64,000 nt of DNA from Nocardia sputorum (GCF_027924405.1 NZ_AP026978.1:2480001-2544000); one strand, 5' to 3'. Positions 42,226 through 52,074 are shown, counted from the first letter of the stretch. Numbers and translations are program-made. Notes: generated from the sequence alone by a model not told the origin.

Positions 42226-44253
42226 TTATCCGGCGGTGACGGTGGTGGGGGAGGGCACGGCGGTTCGCGTGCGGGCTAGTTCTTTGGCGACGGTGACGCA
42301 GACCGCGCCGACGAGTGTGCCCGCGGCGAGGGCGGCGAGGAACCAGAGGATGTGGCCGACGGCGAAGAAGACGAAGATGCCGCCGTGTGGTGCGCTGAGC
42401 GTGGTTCCGGTGGCCATGATCAGCGCGCCGGTGACGGCGCCTCCCGCCATCATGGACGGGATGACGCGTAGCGGGTCGGCGGCCGCGAAGGGAATGGCGC
42501 CCTCCGAGATGAACGACGCGCCCAAGAGCCAAGCCGCTTTGCCGTTTTCGCGTTCGGCGGTGGTGAACAGCCGTGGTCTGATCGTGGTGGCCAGTGCCAT
42601 GGCCAGGGGTGGCACCATGCCGGCGGCCATCACCGCGGCCATGATGCGCAGTGACGCGGTATCGGTGACGGCCAGTCCGGCGACGGCGAAGGAGTAGGCG
42701 GCTTTGTTGACCGGGCCGCCGAGGTCGAAGCACATCATCAGGCCGAGGATGGTCCCGAGGGTGATCGCGGAGGTGCCGGACAGTCCGTTGAGCCAGTGGG
42801 TGAGTCCGCTGGTCACCGCGGCGAGCGGCTTGCCGAGCACGATGAACATGGCCGCGCCGACGATCAGTGACGCGAACAGGGGTATCACCACCACCGGCAT
42901 CAAGCCCCGAGCCCATTGTGGGACGGTGACTCGCGCGATCCACAGCGCCGCGAACCCGGCGATCAGTCCGCCGACCAGACCACCGAGGAATCCGGCCCCG
43001 ACGAACACCGCGACGGCTCCGGCGGTGAATCCCGGTGCGAGGCCGGGGCGGTCGGCGATGGCGAAGGCGATGTAGCCCGCCAGCGCGGGCACGAGGAAGC
43101 CGAAGGCGAGAGTGCCGAGTTGGAACAGCACCGCGCCGAGATAGGTGGCCAGTCCGCCCTGGGGCAACGCCGTCAGCGAGTTGTCCAGCACGATGGTCTT
43201 GGCGTTGTCGGCGATCTCGTAGCCTCCGAGCAGGAAGCCGAGCGCGATGAGCAGCCCGCCCGCCGCGACGAACGGGATCATGTAGCTGACGCCGGTCAGC
43301 AGGATCTGGCGCAGACGGGTGCCCCAGCCGAGAGTTTCGGATTTCTCTGTGGCCGAGGGCTTTTCGTCGGGTGCGCGGCCGGGGACGGTCGCGGCGTGCG
43401 GATCGTCCGCGGCGCGGAGCGCGTCGGCGATCATCGCGTCCGGCTCGTTGATCGCTCGTTTGACCCCGGAAGCCACGACGGGCTTGCCCGCGAACCGGTC
43501 GCGCCCGCGCACGCCGACGTCGGTGGCGAAGACCACCGCGGCGGCGGCCGCGATGACCTCGTCACCGAGGGGAGTGGCGCCGCTGGACCCCTGTGTTTCC
43601 ACGCGCACGCTGACACCGGCGCGTTTGCCTGCGGCGACGAGGGCGTCGGCGGCCATGTAGGTGTGTGCGATTCCGGTCGGGCAGGCGGTGACCGCGACGA
43701 TGGTGCGCTCGGCAGCCGGTTCCTGGTGCTCGGGTCTTGTGCCCGCGGTCGCGCTCTCCGCGGCGGTCGTGCTGCGCGCGGTGGCAGTGGTAGTGGGCGC
43801 GTCGAGCACGCCCTCGACCAGGGACACGATGTCCGCGGGTGTCGCCGCCGCGCGCAGGTCGGCGACGAACTCGGGCTTCACCAGCGCACGCGCCAGGCTG
43901 GAGAGCAGTTTCATGTGCTCGGCTCCCGCGCCTTCGGGCGCGGCGATGAGGAAGACGAGGTCGGCGGGACCGTCCGGGGCCCCGAAATCGACCCGCGGGG
44001 CGAGCCGGGCGAACGCGAGCGAGGCTTCGGTGACGGCCGCGGCGCGGCAGTGCGGAATCGCGATCCCGCCGGGAAGTCCGGTCGCGGACTGGGCTTCCCG
44101 GGCCAGCGTCGCCTCCCGCAGCGCCGCCGCGTCGCGTGCGCGGCCGGTTGCGGCCAGGCGCTGCGCGAGTGCGGCGATCACCGCCTCTTTGGCGGCGCCG
44201 AGGTCGGTGTCGAGGGTGATCAGATCCTCGGAGATGATCGAGTCGGCCACCAT
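42226..44253 (-). CDS. fruA: PTS fructose-specific EIIABC
   Basis: A 675-residue fusion that imports and phosphorylates fructose to fructose 1-phosphate. Domains in order: EIIA with GIAIPHC (His68), a Thr/Ala/Glu linker (150-180), EIIB with VTACPTGIAHT (Cys191), another linker, and the membrane EIIC from about 320 with the conserved DLGGPVNK and ISEGAIPF motifs. GGAGG lies only two bases before the ATG, so the following GTG (second codon) may be used instead. The ribosome site overlaps the end of fruK. Confidence 0.94.
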   Translation of the reverse strand: MVADSIISEDLITLDTDLGAAKEAVIAALAQRLAATGRARDAAALREATLAREAQSATGLPGGIAIPHCRAAAVTEASLAFARLAPRVDFGAPDGPADLVFLIAAPEGAGAEHMKLLSSLARALVKPEFVADLRAAATPADIVSLVEGVLDAPTTTATARSTTAAESATAGTRPEHQEPAAERTIVAVTACPTGIAHTYMAADALVAAGKRAGVSVRVETQGSSGATPLGDEVIAAAAAVVFATDVGVRGRDRFAGKPVVASGVKRAINEPDAMIADALRAADDPHAATVPGRAPDEKPSATEKSETLGWGTRLRQILLTGVSYMIPFVAAGGLLIALGFLLGGYEIADNAKTIVLDNSLTALPQGGLATYLGAVLFQLGTLAFGFLVPALAGYIAFAIADRPGLAPGFTAGAVAVFVGAGFLGGLVGGLIAGFAALWIARVTVPQWARGLMPVVVIPLFASLIVGAAMFIVLGKPLAAVTSGLTHWLNGLSGTSAITLGTILGLMMCFDLGGPVNKAAYSFAVAGLAVTDTASLRIMAAVMAAGMVPPLAMALATTIRPRLFTTAERENGKAAWLLGASFISEGAIPFAAADPLRVIPSMMAGGAVTGALIMATGTTLSAPHGGIFVFFAVGHILWFLAALAAGTLVGAVCVTVAKELARTRTAVPSPTTVTAG

Positions 44254-44261
44254 GGCCTCCT

Positions 44262-45212
44262 TCAGCTGTTGTGCAGGGCGTTCAGCGCCGTGACGCGGAC
44301 GGCGTCGAGGTCGATGTCATGCGGGCCGGGTACGCCGGTGCCGGGAAGAGCGGCCGCGGCGCTGCCGTAGGCAACCGCGCGGCGCAACCGTTCGGTGGGC
44401 TCGGCGCCCTCGGAGTCGGCGAGCAGGTACCCGGCCAAGGCCGAATCCCCCGCGCCGACCGTGCTGCGCGGTGTCACCCTCGGCGCGGGCGCGTACCAGG
44501 CGCCCTCCGGGGTGACCAAGACGGCGCCCGCCTTACCGAGGGTCGCCAGAACCGTATCGACGCCCCGCTCGACCAGCGTCGCGGCGGCGCGGGCGGCGAC
44601 CACCGGATTCTCCAGTTCGGCGGGGTCGGCGCCGGTGAGCTGACCGAGTTCCTCGGCGTTCGGTTTCAGCAAGCTCGGCGGGTGGGAGCCGACGGTGGCG
44701 GCGACCGCCCGCAGCGGCGAGTCCGAGGCGTCGATCGCCACCGGTATGCCGCGCAGCCGCCGCAGTAGCGCGACATACCAGTCGGCAGGTACTCCCGGCG
44801 GCAGCGAGCCCGACAGCACCACCCAGGACGCGGCAGCGGCGAGGCCGTCGAGCGTCTCGGCCAGCGCAGCGGTGCAGGCAGTGGTCAGCGGGGGACCGGG
44901 TTCGTTGATCTTCGTCGTGGTCCCATCGGTTTCCGTGATCGTGAGATTGGTTCGCGCCGTCCCCGGCATCGGGACGGCCCGGTAGGCGATACCGGCGTCG
45001 CCGAGCTGCCGTAGCAGCGGATCTCCGGTGTTGCCGGGCAGCACGGCCACGGTTTCACGGCCCGCGGCGGCGATCACCCTCGAGACGTTGACGCCCTTAC
45101 CGCCGGGATGAGAGTTCACGGTGGCGGCGCGGTGCAACGCGCCGCGGTGCAACGCGCCGGTGAGGGTGACGGTGCGGTCGATGCTGGGGTTGGCGGTGAG
45201 CGTGACGATCAT
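44262..45212 (-). CDS. fruK: 1-phosphofructokinase
   Basis: A 316-residue PfkB-family kinase converting fructose 1-phosphate to fructose 1,6-bisphosphate. Motifs: NPSIDRT at the N-terminus, HPGGKGVNVS substrate loop, LKPNAEELG, and the catalytic TVGAGDS near the C-terminus. Between the first two motifs there is an in-frame tandem duplication (ALHRG ALHRA) from a 15-bp DNA repeat. It overlaps the DeoR gene by four bases. Confidence 0.94.
   Translation of the reverse strand: MIVTLTANPSIDRTVTLTGALHRGALHRAATVNSHPGGKGVNVSRVIAAAGRETVAVLPGNTGDPLLRQLGDAGIAYRAVPMPGTARTNLTITETDGTTTKINEPGPPLTTACTAALAETLDGLAAAASWVVLSGSLPPGVPADWYVALLRRLRGIPVAIDASDSPLRAVAATVGSHPPSLLKPNAEELGQLTGADPAELENPVVAARAAATLVERGVDTVLATLGKAGAVLVTPEGAWYAPAPRVTPRSTVGAGDSALAGYLLADSEGAEPTERLRRAVAYGSAAAALPGTGVPGPHDIDLDAVRVTALNALHNS
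45129..45158. repeat. 15-bp perfect tandem duplication inside fruK
   Basis: GCGGTGCAACGCGCC occurs twice in immediate succession, adding five residues near the FruK N-terminus without breaking the frame. It is the kind of repeat that expands or contracts by slippage. Confidence 0.9.
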
Positions 45213-45976
45213 GCCGTGACCACCTCGAGGCCGGACGCGCTGAGCTCGCTACGCACCGAATCCGGTACGCCGGTGTCGGTGACCAGGGCGTCGACGTCCT
45301 CGACCTCGGCGAAGCGCACCAAGTCCTCGCGGCCGACCTTCGTGGAATCGGCGACCACGACGACGCGGTGCGCGCTGGCCACCATGGCTCGCTTGACCGC
45401 GGCCTCATCGATGTCCGGGGTGGACAGGCCGTGGGCGGTGGTGAGCGCGTTGGTCCCGAGAAAACAGACATCGACCCGCAGCTCGGCGATCATGCGCTGG
45501 GTCTCCGGGCCGACGGCGGCCTGGGTGACGCCGCGGACGCGTCCGCCGAGCAGGTGCAACCGCACCGCGGCGTGCCCGCTGAGGCGGGCCGCGATCGGCA
45601 CCGAGTTGGTGACCGCTACCAGCTCGCGGTCGGTCGGCAGCAGGGCGGCGATCCGCGCGGTGGTGGTGCCCGCGTCGAACAGGACGCTGCCGCCGGTCGG
45701 CGGCAGGAAATCCAAGGCCGCCTTGGCGATGCGGTCCTTCTCCGCCGCACGGCTGTGCTCACGTTCGCCGGTGCCGAGCTCGATCGCGGTCAGCGCCGCG
45801 GCAGGCACCGCGCCGCCGTGCACACGCCTGACCAAGCCCATCCGGTCCAGGACCGCGAGATCACGCCGGACCGTCTCGGTGGTGACGCCGTACTGGTCGG
45901 ACAGCTCGGTGACCGACACGCGGCCTCGTTGCCCGACCAGCGTCGCGATCGCCTGCTGCCGTTCCTCGGCGTACAT
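45209..45976 (-). CDS. fruR: DeoR family regulator of the fructose operon
   Basis: A 255-residue DeoR-type repressor: N-terminal HTH (ERQQAIATLVGQRGRVSVTELSDQ, in parts, with TTETVRRDL as recognition helix) and a sugar-phosphate sensing domain (FDAGTTTARIA, ALTTAHGLSTPDIDEAAVKRAM). In actinobacteria this gene heads fruR-fruK-fruA-ptsH operons and responds to fructose phosphates. GGGAGG precedes the ATG. The divergent ptsI promoter region contains phased repeats that are its likely operator. Confidence 0.92.
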   Translation of the reverse strand: MYAEERQQAIATLVGQRGRVSVTELSDQYGVTTETVRRDLAVLDRMGLVRRVHGGAVPAAALTAIELGTGEREHSRAAEKDRIAKAALDFLPPTGGSVLFDAGTTTARIAALLPTDRELVAVTNSVPIAARLSGHAAVRLHLLGGRVRGVTQAAVGPETQRMIAELRVDVCFLGTNALTTAHGLSTPDIDEAAVKRAMVASAHRVVVVADSTKVGREDLVRFAEVEDVDALVTDTGVPDSVRSELSASGLEVVTA

Positions 45977-45993
45977 CCGACCTCCCGATTAGG

Positions 45994-46033
45994 TGTTGGT
46001 TTATGTTGTTTTATCTCTGTCTGTGTTGCTTTG
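45994..46033. promoter_or_regulatory. Phased TGTTGNTTTR direct repeats between fruR and ptsI
   Basis: Three copies, TGTTGGTTTA (45994), TGTTGTTTTA (46004) and TGTTGCTTTG (46024), are spaced 10 and 20 bp apart, so all face the same side of the helix. The position between divergent PTS genes fits a DeoR-type operator controlling both. Confidence 0.6.
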
Positions 46034-46121
46034 TCAATGATGTGGCGTAGTGTGGATCACATCGAAGGCCGGGCGGGCATGGAATCGGGCTCGCTGGTTC
46101 AGCTGTGGAGGTAGGCGACAG

Positions 46122-47822
46122 GTGACAGGATCTTTGCAGGTAGAAACGGGATCTGTAGTGCTGGTCGGCACACCGGCGGTCTCCGGGGTGACGTACGCGC
46201 CCGCTGTCCGGCCGGGCGCCCGGCCGCGTGTCGCGGAGGCGGCTGATGTGGTTCCCGAGTCCGATCGGGCATCCGAGCAGGCGGCGTTGCTGGCCGCGGC
46301 GACGGCGGTCGCTGACCGGTTGCGGGGGCGTGCGGCGCGGGCCGGTGGCGCTGCCGCGGAAGTTCTCGCCGCGAACGCCGCGATGGCCACCGACCGCGGC
46401 TGGCTCGGTGTGGCGCAGAAGCTGATCGCGGCGGGCACACCGGCGCGTGCGGCGGCGGTCGCGGCCACCGACCAGTTCGCCGAGATGTTCACCAAGCTCG
46501 GCGGGCTCATGGCCGAACGCGTGACAGACCTCCGCGACGTCTGCGATCGGGTCGTCGCCGAACTGGCCGGCGCGCCCGAACCCGGCATCCCGGTACCGCA
46601 ACAGCCCGCGATTCTGCTCGCCGAGGACCTCGCGCCCGCGGATGCGGCGGGGCTGGATCCCTCGGTCATCATCGGCTTGGCCACGTCCCTCGGCGGACCT
46701 ACCAGCCACACGGCGATCATCGCGCGGCAACTCGGCATCCCCTGTGTCGTCGCGGTGACCGGTCTCGACGCGATCGCGGCGGGTACACCCGTCCTGCTCG
46801 ACGGCTCGTCCGGGCGCATCGTCAGCGATCCCGATCCCGACCTCGCGGCACGCGCGGTCGAGCAGTTCCGTGCCCGGACCGCACGCGACGCCGCCTGGGC
46901 CGGGCCGGGCGCCACCGCGGACGGGCACCGGGTGGAAGTCCTGGTCAACGTCCAAGACGGCCCGAGCGCCCAAGCCGCGCGCCGGACACCGGCCGAAGGT
47001 GTCGGCCTGTTCCGCACCGAATTGTGCTTCCTGGACCGGGATACCGAGCCCACGGTAGCCGAGCAGGAACGCATCTACCACGAAGTGCTCGACGCCTACA
47101 CCGGCGCGAAGGTGGTGATCCGGACCCTGGACGCCGGATCGGACAAGCCCCTGCGGTTCGCCGACCATCCCGACGAAGCCAATCCCGCGCTCGGAATACG
47201 GGGTATCCGCATCGCCGCCCGCGACGCCGGAATCCTCGACCGGCAACTCGACGCGATCGCCCGAGCCGCCGTCGGCCGCGCACCGGCGCCGTGGGTGATG
47301 GCACCGATGATCTCGACCGCGGCCGAAGCGGAATCCTTCGCCGAGAAGGCGCGGGAGCGGGGGCTGATCCCCGGCGCGATGATCGAGGTGCCCGCCGCCG
47401 CGCTCACCGCGGAAGCCATTCTGCGCCACGTCGATTTCCTCTCCGTCGGCACCAACGACCTCGCGCAGTACACGATGGCGGCCGACCGGATGTCGCCCGC
47501 ACTGGCCGCCCTCACCGACCCGTGGCAGCCGGCGGTGCTGGCTCTCGTCGCGCGCACCGCGGCCGCGGGTCGACGACTGGGCAAGCCCGTAGGCGTGTGC
47601 GGCGAAGCCGCAGCCGATCCAGCTCTGGCTTGCGTGTTGGTCGGCCTGGGCGTCGGATCACTGTCCATGGCAGCAGGCGCCGTCGCCGCGGTAGGCGCCC
47701 GCCTCGCCGAGACCACTCGCGAGCAGTGCCGCCGCGCCGCGGACGCGGCGTTGACGGCCGCCGACCCGGCCGCAGCTCGGAGGGCCGCGCGAGAGGTCCT
47801 CGGCTCGACTCCCGGCGACTGA
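46122..47822 (+). CDS. ptsI: PTS enzyme I (phosphoenolpyruvate-protein phosphotransferase)
   Basis: A 566-residue enzyme I, which transfers phosphate from PEP to HPr. The swivelling domain holds the active-site His196 in GGPTSHTAIIARQLG. The C-terminal PEP-binding TIM barrel has GVGLFRTE, MVEVPAA-type MIEVPAA, FLSVGTNDLAQY and the catalytic Cys493 in PVGVCGEAA. The GTG at 46122 with GGAGG ten bases upstream was chosen. An in-frame ATG at 46050 lacks homology. Divergent from fruR. Confidence 0.93.
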   Translation: MTGSLQVETGSVVLVGTPAVSGVTYAPAVRPGARPRVAEAADVVPESDRASEQAALLAAATAVADRLRGRAARAGGAAAEVLAANAAMATDRGWLGVAQKLIAAGTPARAAAVAATDQFAEMFTKLGGLMAERVTDLRDVCDRVVAELAGAPEPGIPVPQQPAILLAEDLAPADAAGLDPSVIIGLATSLGGPTSHTAIIARQLGIPCVVAVTGLDAIAAGTPVLLDGSSGRIVSDPDPDLAARAVEQFRARTARDAAWAGPGATADGHRVEVLVNVQDGPSAQAARRTPAEGVGLFRTELCFLDRDTEPTVAEQERIYHEVLDAYTGAKVVIRTLDAGSDKPLRFADHPDEANPALGIRGIRIAARDAGILDRQLDAIARAAVGRAPAPWVMAPMISTAAEAESFAEKARERGLIPGAMIEVPAAALTAEAILRHVDFLSVGTNDLAQYTMAADRMSPALAALTDPWQPAVLALVARTAAAGRRLGKPVGVCGEAAADPALACVLVGLGVGSLSMAAGAVAAVGARLAETTREQCRRAADAALTAADPAAARRAAREVLGSTPGD

Positions 47823-47826
47823 CCGA

Positions 47827-47868
47827 TGCTCACCTATTCGGCATCCGCTCGGCGTCCGGGGGTGAGCA
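47827..47868. terminator. Stem-loop between ptsI and aspA
   Basis: TGCTCACC (47827-47834) pairs exactly with GGTGAGCA (47861-47868) around a 26-base G+C-rich loop, in the 55-bp gap between two convergent genes. Probably a bidirectional terminator. Confidence 0.55.
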
Positions 47869-47877
47869 CGCCTGGTT

Positions 47878-49374
47878 TCAGCGTGCGGTTCCGAAGCGGT
47901 GCCGATCTGTCGGCGCTGGTCCCGCGGCGCGTGTGTGGACTGGACGGCCGAGTGGTTTGGTGTCGGCCGCCAAGCCGGTGAGGCCCGCGAGTCGACGGGC
48001 CGCGAGGATCTCCTCGATGGCTTCGGGTGTGAGCAAGCCGCGTTCGATCGCGATCTCCGCGACGGATTGCCCGGTTTGCAGCGCCTGCTTGGCGATGTGG
48101 GCGCTGGCGGCGTAGCCGATGTAGGGGGTCAGCGCTGTCACGATGCCGACGGAACGTCGAACGCCTTGCTCGAGGTGGTCGCGGTTGGGGGTGATGCCCG
48201 CGACGCATTTGGTTGCCAGGGTGTCGACCGCGGCGGTCAGGTGCGTGGTCGTGCGCAGCATGCCGTAGGCGATGATCGGTTCGAAGGCGTTGAGTTGCAG
48301 CTGCCCGGCCTCCGCGGCCATGGTGACGGTCAGGTCGTTGCCGATGGTCTCGAACGCGACCTGGTTGACGATCTCCGGAATGACCGGGTTGACCTTTCCC
48401 GGCATGATCGATGACCCGGCTTGGACCGGCGGCAGGTTGATCTCGCCGAAACCGGTTGTCGGGCCTGAGGACATCAACCGCAGGTCGTTGCACATCTTGG
48501 ACAGTTTCACCGCGACCCGCTTGAGGATGCCGGAGACCTGAACGAAGGCGCCGCAGTCCTGGGTGGCCTCGATCAGGTTGGCCGCGGGGGTGACGGGTTC
48601 GCCGGTGAGTTCGGCGAGGTGGGCGCAGGCCAGTGCCGGGTAGCTCGGGTGGCCGTTGATGGCGGTGCCGATCGCGGTGCCGCCGAGGTTGCTCTCGCAG
48701 AGCAGGGTGATGCCTTCTTCGAGCCGGTCGCAGTCCTCGCCCACCATGATCGCGAAGGTGCCGAATTCCTGTCCGAGGGTCATCGGCACGGCGTCTTGTA
48801 GTTGGGTGCGGCCCATTTTGATGACGTCGGCGAATTCGTCGGCTTTGGCGCCGAAGGTATCCGCGAGGCGTCGTAGGGCGGCGACGAGGTCGCGGATGTG
48901 CCGCACGACGGCGAGCCGGATGGTGGTGGGGTACACGTCGTTGGTGGATTGGCCGAGGTTGACGTGGTCGAGCGGGTGCACTTCGTTGTAGGTCCCGCGG
49001 TCGTAGCCGAGCAACTCCAGCGCTCGGTTGGCGATGACCTCGTTGGCGTTCATGTTCGTCGAGGTTCCCGCGCCGCCTTGGATCGGGTCGATCGGGAACT
49101 GGTCGTGCAGCGCGCCGCCCCTGATTTCGGCGCAGGCCGATTCGATCGCCTCGGCGCGGCGAGCGTCGAGGATGCCGAGCTCTCGGTTGGCGCGGCAGGC
49201 GGCCTGCTTGACCGCGGCGAGCGTGGCGACGAGCGCCGGGTATCGGCCGATGTTGTCGCCGGTGATGGCGAAATTGTCCAGTGCGCGTGCGGTGTGGATG
49301 CCCCAATAGGCGTCGGCGGGCACAGCGCGGCTGCCGAGGGAGTCTTGTTCGGTTCGGGTGCTGCCGGTCATCAT
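47878..49374 (-). CDS. aspA: Aspartate ammonia-lyase
   Basis: A 498-residue member of the aspartase/fumarase superfamily, converting aspartate to fumarate and ammonia. Evidence for aspartase rather than fumarase C is mainly the signature GSSIMPGKVNPV (about residue 325) in a protein with GAGTSTNMNANEVIANRALE and the neighbouring asparaginase gene. Two ATGs begin the frame (49374 and 49371), with GGAG upstream. The last 25 residues (HTRAAGPAPTDRHRF) are a disordered extension. It overlaps ansA by four bases and is the last gene of the operon. Confidence 0.92.
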   Translation of the reverse strand: MMTGSTRTEQDSLGSRAVPADAYWGIHTARALDNFAITGDNIGRYPALVATLAAVKQAACRANRELGILDARRAEAIESACAEIRGGALHDQFPIDPIQGGAGTSTNMNANEVIANRALELLGYDRGTYNEVHPLDHVNLGQSTNDVYPTTIRLAVVRHIRDLVAALRRLADTFGAKADEFADVIKMGRTQLQDAVPMTLGQEFGTFAIMVGEDCDRLEEGITLLCESNLGGTAIGTAINGHPSYPALACAHLAELTGEPVTPAANLIEATQDCGAFVQVSGILKRVAVKLSKMCNDLRLMSSGPTTGFGEINLPPVQAGSSIMPGKVNPVIPEIVNQVAFETIGNDLTVTMAAEAGQLQLNAFEPIIAYGMLRTTTHLTAAVDTLATKCVAGITPNRDHLEQGVRRSVGIVTALTPYIGYAASAHIAKQALQTGQSVAEIAIERGLLTPEAIEEILAARRLAGLTGLAADTKPLGRPVHTRAAGPAPTDRHRFGTAR

Positions 49375-50438
49375 CGGCTCCGTGTGGTGAGGGCGTCTTC
49401 GTGGGTGGACACCGGGGGCAAGGTGGCCGTGTCCGACAGCTCGCCGAGCATGTTGGTCGTCATCCAGTCCCGCAGCCGACCACCGGAGACGCCGAGGTCG
49501 ACGAGGTAGGCCAGTTTGGCCAGTGCCGCCTCTCTGGTCATGTCCCCTCCGCTGATCGCTCCTGCGTCCAGGAGCGATCGTCCTGGCAGGTACCGCTCGA
49601 GATCGACCGAACCGCTGTCACACTGGGTGATCACGACGATCGGGGTTCCGCGCCGCGTCGCCGTCCGGATCGTCTCGATGACCTCGGCTGTGTGCGGCAT
49701 CGTGCCCGAGCCGTAGCATTCCAGGACGACTCCACCGGGATACTGCCGGATCGCCGCGTTGAGCAGATCGCTGTGCAGTCCCGGAAAGACGGTGAGCAGT
49801 CCCACTGGAAGGCGTGCCGCAGTGCTGCCCCGATGCGGTAGTGATGCCACAGGGGACGGTGGCGGCGTGAATTCTCGGACGGTGGTGAAGCCGTCGTAGT
49901 CGTCGCACGCACGTTTGCTGGCCCGCACGGCGGGATGCAACCCCGAGCCGAACGCGATATATGTTCCCGGAACTGGTCGAGTGGCAATCGAATCCAGTGC
50001 CAGATGCATGTTGTGTTGCGCGTCGCTGCCGGGCTGACCGAGCGGGATCTGGGCACCGGTCAGCACCACTGGGGCTGCGAGACCGCGCAGTTCGAAGGCG
50101 ACGCGGGCGCCGATATAGGCCATGGTGTCGGTTCCGTGAATGACTACTACGCCGTGCGGGCGCTCCGATTCGACGCGGTACCGCACCCACTGCGCGATCC
50201 GGAAGGCGGTGTTCGAGTCGGCGGCGCCGCTGTCGATGACACGGTCGGATTCGGCGTACCAGAATTCGACCGGCCGCCCCCTCGTGTCCTCGTATCGGGC
50301 GATGACCTCGGAGACTTCGGCAGCGATTCCCGACCGCGGTGCCATACCCGCTCCCTGGTCGGCCATTCCGAACGTGCCGCCGGTGTAGAGAACGTGAACC
50401 CGCAACGCCGTGGGATGTGCTGTTCGGTGAGTGATCAT
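49371..50438 (-). CDS. ansA: L-asparaginase
   Basis: A 355-residue asparaginase hydrolysing asparagine to aspartate and ammonia. Both catalytic threonine motifs are visible: YTGGTFGM (Thr22) and VVIHGTDTMAY (about residues 97-107), plus LTGAQIPL. There is no signal peptide, so it is the cytosolic type. It feeds aspartate to the downstream aspartase and receives substrate from the upstream permease; all three genes overlap by ATGA. Confidence 0.92.
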   Translation of the reverse strand: MITHRTAHPTALRVHVLYTGGTFGMADQGAGMAPRSGIAAEVSEVIARYEDTRGRPVEFWYAESDRVIDSGAADSNTAFRIAQWVRYRVESERPHGVVVIHGTDTMAYIGARVAFELRGLAAPVVLTGAQIPLGQPGSDAQHNMHLALDSIATRPVPGTYIAFGSGLHPAVRASKRACDDYDGFTTVREFTPPPSPVASLPHRGSTAARLPVGLLTVFPGLHSDLLNAAIRQYPGGVVLECYGSGTMPHTAEVIETIRTATRRGTPIVVITQCDSGSVDLERYLPGRSLLDAGAISGGDMTREAALAKLAYLVDLGVSGGRLRDWMTTNMLGELSDTATLPPVSTHEDALTTRSR

Positions 50439-51916
50439 GCGCCCCGCGCTCCCTCAGCGGCGTCCGGCCGATCCAGCGGGGCGAGGACATCCGGGTCGAG
50501 GCGGCCTCTGATCCGGAACCATCCGGCGACCATGGCCGCGACGACGGCGGTGAACACCGCCAGCGTGATACGCCCGATCTCGTCGTCGAAGAACATCAGC
50601 GCGACGACACCGGCCAGGAACACCAGGGTGAGAATGTTGAGCACCGGAGCGAACGGAAGCCGGAACGCCGGTCGGCGGTACTCGCCGCGCTGGGATTTCC
50701 GCACGAATATCCAGTGGCAGATCATGATCGAAGCCCAGGTCCCGACGATGCCGAGACCGGCCAGGTTCAGCACGATCTCGAAGGCTTTCTGGGGGACGAG
50801 GAGATTCAGCACGACACCGGCGATGCCCACCGAACTGGTGATCAGGATTCCGCCGTAGGGAACGCCGTGGCGATTCATCCGGGCGGCGAAGCGTGGCGCC
50901 GCCCCGGCCACGGCCATCGACCGCAAGGTGCGACCGGTCGCGTACAGACCCGCGTTCAAGCTCGACATCGCGGCGGTGAGCACGACGAGGTTCATGACAT
51001 CACCCGCATGCGGGATCCCGATGGAGCTCATGACGGTCACGAAGGGGCTCTCGCTGGGGGAGTAGGCCGTCCACGGCAGCAACAGCGTGAACAGCACCAC
51101 CGAGCCCGCGTAGAACAGGATGATCCGCCACATGATCGAGTTGACGGCCCTCGGGATCACGGCGGCCGGGTCGTCGGATTCACCGGCGGCCACGCCGATC
51201 ATCTCCGTCCCGCCGAAGGCGAACACCACCCCGAGCGCGATCGTCAGCATCGGAGCGAGACCATGCGGGAAGAAACCGCCGTTATCGGTGATCGTCGACA
51301 AGCCGGGGACATTGCCGTCGACCGGTGTGCCGGTGACGAGGAAGACCACCGCCAGCAGCATGAACGCGACGATGGTGCCGACCTTGATCAGCGCGAACCA
51401 GAACTCGAATTCGCCGAACAGGCGCACCGACACCACGTTGAGCCCGACCACCACCGCCAGCGCGATCAGCGCGAGGACCCACTGGGGGATCGGCACGAAC
51501 GGCGACCAGAAGTGCACGTACAGCGCCACGGCGGTGATGTCGGCGACCAAGGTGGTCGACCAATTCAGGAAGTACAACCAGCCGACCGAATAGGCCCCGC
51601 GCTCGCCGAGGAATTCGCGGGCGTAGGAGACGAACGCACCGGATGACGGCCGGTACATCACCAGCTCGCCGAGCGCGCGCACCACCATGAAGGTGAAGAC
51701 GCCGCACACGATGTAGACGATGGCCAGCGACGGCCCGGCCAGCGCCATGCGGCCGCTGGCTCCGAGGAAAAGCCCGGTGCCGATGGAGCCGCCGATCGCG
51801 ATCATCTGCATATGGCGCTTACGGAGCTGTTTCTGATAACCGACGTCGCCGATATCGTGCTTCGCCGCTGGTGGTGGGGTGGCTGGCCGGGCCGACAGTT
51901 CGTCGTAGTGCGTCAT
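50435..51916 (-). CDS. Amino acid permease (APC superfamily, AnsP/GabP-like)
   Basis: A 493-residue transporter with twelve hydrophobic helices. The N-terminal helix-1 region RHMQMIAIGGSIGTGLFLGAS (in two parts) and the following GPSLAIVYIV are diagnostic of bacterial amino acid permeases of the AAT family. The ATG at 51916 was chosen because AAGGAAGG stands before it. Operon position with asparaginase and aspartase suggests asparagine or aspartate uptake. Confidence 0.9.
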   Translation of the reverse strand: MTHYDELSARPATPPPAAKHDIGDVGYQKQLRKRHMQMIAIGGSIGTGLFLGASGRMALAGPSLAIVYIVCGVFTFMVVRALGELVMYRPSSGAFVSYAREFLGERGAYSVGWLYFLNWSTTLVADITAVALYVHFWSPFVPIPQWVLALIALAVVVGLNVVSVRLFGEFEFWFALIKVGTIVAFMLLAVVFLVTGTPVDGNVPGLSTITDNGGFFPHGLAPMLTIALGVVFAFGGTEMIGVAAGESDDPAAVIPRAVNSIMWRIILFYAGSVVLFTLLLPWTAYSPSESPFVTVMSSIGIPHAGDVMNLVVLTAAMSSLNAGLYATGRTLRSMAVAGAAPRFAARMNRHGVPYGGILITSSVGIAGVVLNLLVPQKAFEIVLNLAGLGIVGTWASIMICHWIFVRKSQRGEYRRPAFRLPFAPVLNILTLVFLAGVVALMFFDDEIGRITLAVFTAVVAAMVAGWFRIRGRLDPDVLAPLDRPDAAEGARGA

Positions 51917-52074
51917 GGAAACCTTCCTTGGGCCGTATCCAGCCTGCGCGGCGCGACCGGCTACTAGAAGTATGGCTGCCATGCGGTCAGGCTGTAAGAC
52001 AGGTTGTATTGTAATTCGGGTCACATCGCCCTGTCAATCTCGATCTCGGCGCGAAACGTGCTGGAGCTAGCGTT

